Source: Deltaproteobacteria bacterium (GTDB taxonomy: Bacteria; Desulfobacterota; Dissulfuribacteria; Dissulfuribacterales; JALVPX01). From it: a stretch of DNA of 8,270 nucleotides. Location: assembly GCA_027061625.1 (NCBI GenBank), contig JAMOVF010000099.1, forward strand, positions 1-8,270, in the 5' to 3' direction. The stretch's first letter is position 1, and the number at the start of each line of letters is the position of its first letter. Of this stretch, positions 1-5,003 are shown piece after piece. The translations under genes were made by a program, and so were the position numbers. The notes beneath the pieces are model-generated. The model was not told where the DNA came from and did no database searches. It saw only the letters and a program-made list of their open reading frames with translations.

Positions 1-841
1 GTTTAGCACCACAGGAAGCAAGAAGATCCCAAGTGGTTTGATAGTAAAAACAAAATGCCTCATCCCTGGCAATTCCAATTACTGGCCCATCTGAACATAT
101 TCTTTCTTTGAATAATGTTGAGTCTGGAGGCTCTGATGCGGGAAAAGGAGAGTCAGCTAAAGTCTTTAGAAGGCCTTCTATGTCACAATATTGTTTTACC
201 CATGAAGCAAGATTTGAGAAGAGGTCTTTGATTTCCTGCTGGTCATGGATAGTAACAAGGCCCAGATGCCTAGATGGAATATTTATCTCTTGGTTTCTAG
301 GCATATAGGCATACCATTCAAGCCCCAATTTTTCTAAGGCCTTTTTTATAATATGTTCATGACGGGGGCTTGCCACTTGGTTTATCAACACACCTGCAAA
401 TTTGACTTCGGGGTCCAATTCTATAAATCCTTTGATTAGGGCTGCTATACTTGCAGCCATGTGGCTGCTGTCCACAACCAATAAAACAGGAACGCCAAGC
501 ACCTTTGCCACATGCGCTGAAGCACCTGGGCCATATTGCCCTGCAGCCCCGTCAAAAAGGCCCATTACCCCTTCGATGACTGCTATGTCTGCTCCTCTGC
601 TGCCTTGCAAGAATATCTGCCTTACAGTGGCATCGTCATTCATCCAAGTGTCAAGGTTATAGGAAGGCCTCTGGCACAAAACTTCGTGGTAGCCTGGATC
701 AATAAAGTCTGGCCCCACTTTAAATGGTGCAACCTCAAGCCCTTTTTCTTTTAAGGCAGCCATTAGGCCCAATGCCGCAGATGTTTTGCCACAGCCGCTG
801 TGGGTGCCGGCCACCATTATGGCAGGTATGGATTTGTTCAA
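1..841 (-). CDS. cbiA: Cobyrinic acid a,c-diamide synthase (CbiA/CobB family), N-terminal part, cut by window edge
   Basis: ATP- and glutamine-dependent amidase of the cytoplasmic cobalamin pathway, which amidates the a and c carboxylates of the corrin ring. The first 280 codons are visible, against roughly 450 for the family. The visible part is the DTB synthetase-like ATPase domain: P-loop GTHSGCGKT (residues 12-20), KVGPDFIDPGYH (41-52), NLDTWM (62-67) and EGVMGLFDG (90-98). It runs on to IGIARDEAFCFYY, the usual entry to the C-terminal glutamine amidotransferase domain, whose catalytic Cys and His lie beyond the edge. The start chosen is TTG at 839-841, because an in-frame TGA lies only two codons upstream and this leaves about ten residues before the P-loop, as is usual. 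An ATG at 815-817 is possible but leaves almost none of the first strand. No clear Shine-Dalgarno is seen, so coupling to the upstream Mth938 gene is likely. The related DsrN of sulfate reducers, thought to amidate siroheme, cannot be excluded. Confidence 0.93.
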   Translation of the reverse strand, partial: MNKSIPAIMVAGTHSGCGKTSAALGLMAALKEKGLEVAPFKVGPDFIDPGYHEVLCQRPSYNLDTWMNDDATVRQIFLQGSRGADIAVIEGVMGLFDGAAGQYGPGASAHVAKVLGVPVLLVVDSSHMAASIAALIKGFIELDPEVKFAGVLINQVASPRHEHIIKKALEKLGLEWYAYMPRNQEINIPSRHLGLVTIHDQQEIKDLFSNLASWVKQYCDIEGLLKTLADSPFPASEPPDSTLFKERICSDGPVIGIARDEAFCFYYQTTWDLLASCGAK

Positions 842-847
842 AGCGGC

Positions 848-1198
848 TCAACAGGTAAGATGAAATGCTCCAGCAACTTTGTCTGTGCCGTGAAGCTCAA
901 TCAGTTCATTAAAGCGTTCCATGGCAAGGCTGCTGGGCAAGGTCTCAACGCGGATTCCCATTTCCGCAAGCACATTGGGCAGCTCTGGTTCGATTTTTAG
1001 GCGGCCAGGCGATCCTGTGCCCACAATCAAGGTATGGGGCCTTGCCTCAACTATGTCTTCAATGTCCTGATATTGCAGTACGTGTCCGCTCTCCCGCCAC
1101 CATTCTGGAATGACTTGGCCTTTTATTATTTTGACATCTTTTGTATAGGGTTTGCCATCTATGACAATTCTCCCAAAGGAGTATTCCTCAATTTTCAT
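848..1198 (-). CDS. Mth938-like domain protein (DUF498/AAMDC family)
   Basis: A 116-residue protein of the Mth938-like fold, a small single-domain family found in archaea, bacteria and eukaryotes (AAMDC; NDUFAF3 is related). Its biochemical role in bacteria is unknown to me. Recognisable traits are the start IEEYSFGRIVIDGKPYTKDVKII, then WWRESGH, the central TLIVGTGSPGRLKI glycine turn, and the C-terminal AGAFHLTC. The length is normal, so the protein is complete. The ATG is supported by AGGAAGG (complement of 1206-1212), seven bases upstream. The stop TGA (848-850) is followed after two codons by the presumed cbiA TTG in the same frame, implying one transcript. The pairing with cbiA suggests shared regulation but does not prove a cobalamin role. 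No signal peptide or membrane segment is seen. Confidence 0.88.
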   Translation of the reverse strand: MKIEEYSFGRIVIDGKPYTKDVKIIKGQVIPEWWRESGHVLQYQDIEDIVEARPHTLIVGTGSPGRLKIEPELPNVLAEMGIRVETLPSSLAMERFNELIELHGTDKVAGAFHLTC

Positions 1199-1256
1199 CC
1201 CAACACCTTCCTGTTATGTAATTATTTAAGCTTAATTGCTTATTTTATTGACACAA

Positions 1257-1286
1257 TCTTCTAACCTTTAGGAGCCTGGTTGACAA
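1257..1286 (-). promoter_or_regulatory. Candidate promoter for the Mth938-cbiA unit
   Basis: On the minus strand, TTGTCA (complement of 1281-1286; 5 of 6 matches to the -35 consensus) is followed by exactly 17 bases and TAGAAG (complement of 1258-1263; 4 of 6 matches to the -10). Transcription would start near 1251, leaving a leader of about 50 bases. The -35 overlaps that of the opposite promoter. The -10 is poor, so this is tentative. Confidence 0.35.
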
Positions 1287-1308
1287 CCCCAATCATCTGT
1301 TACATTAT
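1280..1308 (+). promoter_or_regulatory. Promoter of tRNA-Pro (and probably purH-aroD)
   Basis: A perfect -35 hexamer TTGACA (1280-1285), a 17-base spacer and CATTAT (1303-1308, 5 of 6 matches to TATAAT) form a good sigma-70 promoter. The predicted start is near 1315, about ten bases before the mature tRNA. The -35 lies inside the odd palindrome GGTTGACAACC (1278-1288). It is the only convincing promoter upstream of tRNA-Pro, purH and aroD. Confidence 0.7.
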
Positions 1309-1325
1309 GACATTCCGTTTACAGT

Positions 1326-1402
1326 CGGGATGTGGCTCAGTCTGGTAGAGCACAGCGTTCGGGACGCTGGGGTCGGGGGTTCAAATCCCTCCATCCCGAC
1401 CA
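1326..1402 (+). tRNA. tRNA-Pro, anticodon CGG
   Basis: The 77-base gene folds as a complete cloverleaf. The acceptor stem CGGGATG (1326-1332) pairs with CATCCCG (1392-1398), followed by discriminator A and an encoded CCA (1400-1402). The anticodon stem CAGCG (1353-1357) pairs with CGCTG (1365-1369) around loop TTCGGGA, giving anticodon CGG at 1360-1362, which reads proline codon CCG. The T arm (1375-1391) has the TTCAAAT loop and one G-T pair. The C1-G72 pair is the usual bacterial tRNA-Pro start. No terminator lies between it and purH, so the tRNA is probably cut out of a longer transcript. Confidence 0.97.
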
Positions 1403-1449
1403 TCATGTTTGATATTCTGAACACAATTTGCTTGGAGAGGAAGGGAGCC

Positions 1450-2067
1450 ATGACCAAAATTACCAGGGCCTTGATCAGCGTAACAGACAAAAGCGGTGTA
1501 GCAGACTTTGCCAAAGAGCTGGCAGCCATGGGGGTTGAAATAGTATCCACTGGCGGCACAGCAAAGGTTATCAGGGAAGCAGGTGTTCCGGTAAAAGACG
1601 TTTCAGAGCTTACCGGCTTTCCGGAAATGATGGATGGAAGGGTAAAGACGTTGCATCCCAAAGTTCACGGAGGCATCCTCGCTATCCGCGACAATGAAAA
1701 ACATATGGCCCAGATGAAAGAGCATGGAATTCCATCTATTGAGCTTGTAGTGGTTAATCTGTATGCCTTTGAAAAGACTGTGGCCAAGGAAGGGGTTACA
1801 CTGGCAGAGGCCATAGAAAACATTGATATTGGCGGTCCAACCCTGCTAAGGTCCTCAGCAAAGAACTTCCGTTATGTCACTGTAGTAGTAGATCCTTCAG
1901 ACTATCAAAAGGTGCTGGAGGAGATGAAGGCGAACGATGGTGCAACTACGCTTAAGACCAGGTTTACATTGGCCAGAAAGGTCTTTGAGACCACAAGCAG
2001 TTATGATTCGGCCATTGCTTCATATTTGGCTAAGATAGATCCAGACAGCGATCCCTATTTTGGATAG
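1450..2067 (+). CDS. purH: Standalone IMP cyclohydrolase (N-terminal PurH domain only)
   Basis: Catalyses ring closure of FAICAR to IMP, the last step of de novo purine synthesis, in the cytoplasm. The 205 residues cover only the MGS-like IMP cyclohydrolase domain: SVTDKSG (10-16), STGGT (33-37), GRVKTLHPKVHGG (63-75), VVNLYAFEKTV (101-111) and ENIDIGGPTLLRSSAKN (123-139). Residues matching the catalytic set known from human ATIC are present: Lys66, Tyr105, Asp126 and Lys138. Bifunctional PurH is about 520 residues. This one ends cleanly after YLAKIDPDSDPYFG, just where the AICAR transformylase domain would begin, and aroD follows directly, so it looks like a true one-domain gene rather than a broken one. 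The frame is open upstream into the tRNA, but ATG 1450 is chosen because a purine-rich GGAGAGGAAGGGAG ends two bases before it and the family homology begins there. Formylation of AICAR must be done by another gene. Confidence 0.93.
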   Translation: MTKITRALISVTDKSGVADFAKELAAMGVEIVSTGGTAKVIREAGVPVKDVSELTGFPEMMDGRVKTLHPKVHGGILAIRDNEKHMAQMKEHGIPSIELVVVNLYAFEKTVAKEGVTLAEAIENIDIGGPTLLRSSAKNFRYVTVVVDPSDYQKVLEEMKANDGATTLKTRFTLARKVFETTSSYDSAIASYLAKIDPDSDPYFG

Positions 2068-2077
2068 CTCTCTTTAG

Positions 2078-2785
2078 ATGATCTGTGCTGCTGTACAAGC
2101 GAAAGATGCTGCTGAATTCCTCTATCATTTAAATGTAGTAAAGGATAAGGTATCTCTTGCTGAGGTGCGTTTGGATTGTTTCCGTGATCCCTATTCCGTG
2201 GACCTTGAAGAGCTGGTGGCAGCTTCTGCTGTGCCGCTGATTTTTACCAACAGGCATCACAGTGAAGGCGGGAACATTCATCAGGAAGAAGAAAAAAGGT
2301 TAGGGCTGTTAAAAAAGGCCGTGGATGCAGGGGCTGCCTACATAGATATAGAATTTAGTAGCGATAAATTTTTAAGGAATGAACTGCTTGAATATGCTAA
2401 TAAAAAGGCATGTAAGGTTATTTTTTCATGGCATGATTTTCAAAAAACGCCAGCGGATAAAGATCTTGTAAATATCGTAAACGATATGGGCAAAAGCGGG
2501 GTTGATATTGTAAAAGTGGTGACCACCCCATTGGAGCAAGGGGATATAAAAAAAGTATTGTCACTTTATTATTTGGGCTTAGAGCAGCAAGGATGTAAAC
2601 TTGTGGCCTTCTGCATGGGAGATATTGGTAAAATAAGCAGAGTGGCTTGCCTGGCCCTGGGAGCACCATTTTCTTTTGCAACTTGTATAGAGGGAGGGGC
2701 AACAGCTCCTGGTCAGCTCACAGTAGATAAGCTTTTTGATATGTTGCGTACCCTCAATTTATTAAGGACTAATAAAAAGGCATGA
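2078..2785 (+). CDS. aroD: 3-dehydroquinate dehydratase, type I
   Basis: Third step of the shikimate pathway: dehydration of 3-dehydroquinate to 3-dehydroshikimate through a Schiff base, in the cytoplasm. The 235 residues form a complete type I (class I aldolase-like barrel) enzyme. Conserved residues visible are Glu29 and Arg31 in AEVRLD, Arg59 in FTNRHHSEGG, Asp90 and Glu92 in YIDIEF, the general base His119 in SWHDFQKTP, the Schiff-base Lys146 in DIVKVVTTP, Arg188 in GDIGKISRV, and Gln213 in APGQLTV. All key positions are intact. It begins 10 bases after the purH stop with only a weak ribosome site, which suggests co-transcription and translational coupling. The purine and aromatic pathways share no step here, so the pairing may simply be transcriptional. 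The same residues rule out a type II enzyme. Confidence 0.95.
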   Translation: MICAAVQAKDAAEFLYHLNVVKDKVSLAEVRLDCFRDPYSVDLEELVAASAVPLIFTNRHHSEGGNIHQEEEKRLGLLKKAVDAGAAYIDIEFSSDKFLRNELLEYANKKACKVIFSWHDFQKTPADKDLVNIVNDMGKSGVDIVKVVTTPLEQGDIKKVLSLYYLGLEQQGCKLVAFCMGDIGKISRVACLALGAPFSFATCIEGGATAPGQLTVDKLFDMLRTLNLLRTNKKA

Positions 2786-2857
2786 TTAGGAATAATCACC
2801 TTGACGCACAAAAAGTTTTTATTAAAGTGGCCCAAAATTCTCGGGTGAAAGATTTCA

Positions 2858-2863
2858 TATAAT
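2858..2863 (+). promoter_or_regulatory. Possible -10 box directly before the methyltransferase start
   Basis: A perfect TATAAT ends four bases before the ATG at 2868, and no good -35 lies 16-18 bases upstream (TTGACG at 2801-2806 is too far). If used, the transcript would start at or next to the ATG and be leaderless, in line with the missing Shine-Dalgarno. The match may be chance in an AT-rich gap. Confidence 0.25.
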
Positions 2864-2867
2864 AAAA

Positions 2868-3455
2868 ATGAATGGCCGTACAATATTTTTTCATCAATTC
2901 TTAAAAGAACCGTTGCAGATAGGCTCTGTAGTACCTAGTTCTAGGTTTCTGGAGCGCAGAATAGTCAAAACAGCAAATGTGGCCTCAGCGAATATGATCG
3001 TTGAGCTTGGTCCAGGTACCGGAGGCACAACCAAGGCTATTTTGGCAGAAATGAAACCAGATGCCAAATTACTGACTGTGGAAATAAATCCGTTATTTCA
3101 TCAGCTAGTGAGCCAGATCAAGGATGACAGGCTTATCACTCATCTTGGCAATGCAGTTGAGCTGAAGGAGATCTTGGAATCATATGGGCTTCCCAATCCA
3201 GATGTGGTGATTTCAGGCATTCCCTTTTCCACTTTGGACCGCAGTCTTGGCACCAAGATAATTGAGGTGATATCTTCGGTGCTTGTTTATGGCGGCAAAT
3301 TTGTGGCCTATCAGGCCAGAAACCGTGTTGCTGACTTGTGTGAGCCCGTAATGGGCTGCTGCCACCATAAAAAGCTGGAACTGCTCAATATTCCGCCTAT
3401 GCGCGTCTATTGCTGGAGCAAGAATGGATTTAAGAGGAGGAATAAGGTTCAGTAG
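2868..3455 (+). CDS. SAM-dependent methyltransferase, phospholipid N-methyltransferase-like (COG3963 type)
   Basis: A 195-residue class I methyltransferase resembling the small PmtA-like/phospholipid methyltransferase group, which is also distantly similar to KsgA-type rRNA adenine dimethylases. The start FFHQFLKEPLQIGSVVPSS (7-25) is a signature of this group. SAM motif I is VELGPGTGGT (45-54), an acidic ribose-binding Glu sits in VEINP (71-75), and the post-motif ISGIPFSTL (115-123) takes the place of the NPPY-type active-site motif. The tail LLNIPPMRVYCWSKN also fits the group. The substrate is not known; phosphatidylethanolamine or another lipid is possible. No membrane segment is obvious. 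It stands 82 bases after aroD, with no ribosome site before ATG 2868; in-frame stops immediately upstream exclude a nearby earlier start. A strong terminator follows. Confidence 0.8.
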   Translation: MNGRTIFFHQFLKEPLQIGSVVPSSRFLERRIVKTANVASANMIVELGPGTGGTTKAILAEMKPDAKLLTVEINPLFHQLVSQIKDDRLITHLGNAVELKEILESYGLPNPDVVISGIPFSTLDRSLGTKIIEVISSVLVYGGKFVAYQARNRVADLCEPVMGCCHHKKLELLNIPPMRVYCWSKNGFKRRNKVQ

Positions 3456-3480
3456 AAGGCAATTCCTTAAAATTGATCTT

Positions 3481-3520
3481 AAGAATAAGAAAGCGGGCTG
3501 ATATAACAGCCCGCTTTTTT
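3481..3520. terminator. Bidirectional intrinsic terminator between converging units
   Basis: AAGCGGGCTG (3491-3500) pairs perfectly over ten bases with CAGCCCGCTT (3507-3516) around the six-base loop ATATAA. On the plus strand six T residues follow (3515-3520), ending the methyltransferase unit. On the minus strand the stem runs into a T-rich TTTCTTATTCTT tract, which would end glnA, whose stop codon lies about 25 bases before the stem. It is the strongest terminator between genes in the window. Confidence 0.92.
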
Positions 3521-3544
3521 GGTTATGCTTTTATTTAGGGTTGA

Positions 3545-4957
3545 TTAAATGTCATAGTAGAGGAAGAACTCATATGGATGTGGACGAAGTTTAACAGCGT
3601 TTACTTCATTCTCAGTCTTGTACTCTATCCACATATCAATCACATCCTGTGTAAAGACATCGCCTTTAAGCAGGAATTCATGATCCTCTTTCAGGGCCTG
3701 AAGGGCCTCATCCAAAGAGCCTGGAGCTGAAGGAATATTGGCAAGCTCTTCTGGCGGCAGGTCATAGATGTTCTTATCCAATGGTTCACCTGGATCAATC
3801 TTGTTTTCTATACCATCGAGCACGGCCATGAGCATGGCGGAAAAGGCGAGATAGCCGTTGCAGGATGGGTCTGGAGTCCTGAACTCAATCCTTTTTGCCT
3901 TTGGAGACTGGGAGTACATTGGAATCCTGACGGCAGCGCTTCTGTTACGGCTTGAATAAGCAAGGTTCACTGGGGCCTCAAAGCCTGGCACAAGGCGCTT
4001 ATAGGAGTTTGTAGAGGGGTTGGTAAAGGCGCAAAGGGCGCGGCAGTGCTTCAAGATGCCGCCAATGGCGTACATGGCTTCCTGGGAAAGACCAGCATAT
4101 TTGTCACCTGCAAAGACTGGGGTGTCACCCTTCCAGATGCTTATATGGGTGTGCATTCCAGTTCCATTGTCTCCATACAGGGGCTTTGGCATAAAGGTGA
4201 CAGTGTGGCCATAACTGTAGGCAACATTTTTCAGCACATACTTGAACCACATGAGCTGGTCGCCCATGAGCAAAAGGGGCTTAAACCTCATGTCAATTTC
4301 TGCCTGGCCTGCGGTGGCAACCTCATGGTGCTGGCACTCGGTGTCAATACCCAGGGACTCCAATACCAAAAGCATCTCTGTACGCATGTCCTGGAATTTG
4401 TCTGTGGGAGGAACTGGGAAGTAGCCCTCTTTGTGGCGTGGTTTGTATCCCAAGTTGGGGCACTCATCCCTGCCGGTATTCCAGATGCCTTCAATGGAAT
4501 CTACTTCATAGAAACAGCCATTTGAGGCATTGTCATAACGGACATCATCAAAGATAAAAAATTCAGCCTCTGGCCCAATATAGCAGGTATCGCCCAAGCC
4601 AGTGCTCTTCAAATAGGCCTCTGCCTTTTTAGCAATGTTCCTGGGATCCCTGGAATATGCCTCTTTTGTGATGGGGTCTACGATGTCACCAATGAGGACC
4701 AAGGTGGGTTCTTCGAAAAATGGGTCAATCTGGGCAGTGCTGGCATCTGGCACCACGAGCATGTCGCTGGCATGAATAGGCTGCCAGCCCCTGATGCTGG
4801 AGCCGTCAAAACCAAAGCCATTTTCAAAGGCAGACTCATCAACCTCTTTAATAGGTACAGTAAAGTGCTGCCATACGCCTGGGAAATCAAGAAAGCGGAT
4901 ATCCACCACCTTGATATCCTTTTCTTTCGCAAAATCTAATACTTCTTTCGGGGTCAT
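3545..4957 (-). CDS. glnA: Glutamine synthetase type I (GSI-beta)
   Basis: Makes glutamine from glutamate, ammonia and ATP; acts as a cytoplasmic dodecamer. The 470 residues are full length. Visible family landmarks are Asp51 in FGFDGSSIRGW, metal ligands Glu130 and Glu132 in GPEAEFF, the HTHIS metal and ATP site (269-273), NPSTNSYKRLVPG (313-325), the glutamate-site flap Glu328 in FEAPVN, Arg360 in IEFRTPDPS, and the adenylylation loop NIYDLPPEE with Tyr398 (E. coli Tyr397 by the usual numbering). That tyrosine marks the beta subtype, which is switched by GlnE; no glnE lies in the window. A strong AAGGAGG (complement of 4967-4973) sits nine bases before the ATG. It is the last gene of the leftward nitrogen cluster, 46 bases after glnD with no promoter seen in that gap, although an internal promoter farther up cannot be excluded. 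Confidence 0.98.
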   Translation of the reverse strand: MTPKEVLDFAKEKDIKVVDIRFLDFPGVWQHFTVPIKEVDESAFENGFGFDGSSIRGWQPIHASDMLVVPDASTAQIDPFFEEPTLVLIGDIVDPITKEAYSRDPRNIAKKAEAYLKSTGLGDTCYIGPEAEFFIFDDVRYDNASNGCFYEVDSIEGIWNTGRDECPNLGYKPRHKEGYFPVPPTDKFQDMRTEMLLVLESLGIDTECQHHEVATAGQAEIDMRFKPLLLMGDQLMWFKYVLKNVAYSYGHTVTFMPKPLYGDNGTGMHTHISIWKGDTPVFAGDKYAGLSQEAMYAIGGILKHCRALCAFTNPSTNSYKRLVPGFEAPVNLAYSSRNRSAAVRIPMYSQSPKAKRIEFRTPDPSCNGYLAFSAMLMAVLDGIENKIDPGEPLDKNIYDLPPEELANIPSAPGSLDEALQALKEDHEFLLKGDVFTQDVIDMWIEYKTENEVNAVKLRPHPYEFFLYYDI

Positions 4958-5003
4958 CTCTGAAATCCTCCTTTTTGTATTTTTTCTTGCCTCTTTTTAT
5001 TCG

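Noticed and set aside
848..850. TGA after the Mth938 cysteine read as selenocysteine
   Set aside because: The family normally ends at HLTC and no SECIS-like hairpin is evident just after the codon.
1248..1253. Another perfect TTGACA on the plus strand
   Set aside because: No -10-like hexamer lies 16-18 bases downstream; the copy at 1280 has one.
1330..1449. Upstream in-frame extension of purH through the tRNA
   Set aside because: The frame is open by chance; family homology and the ribosome site start at 1450.
1305..1661. A 118-codon minus-strand frame across tRNA-Pro and the purH start
   Set aside because: It runs through a tRNA gene and opposite conserved purH codons, with no family resemblance or ribosome site.
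2783..2798. TGATTA/TAATCA hairpin at the aroD stop
   Set aside because: Six weak pairs with no T-run after it; does not qualify as a terminator.
4046..4525. A 159-codon open frame antisense to glnA
   Set aside because: It lies wholly inside the well-supported glnA, has no recognisable family and is a by-product of glnA codon use.
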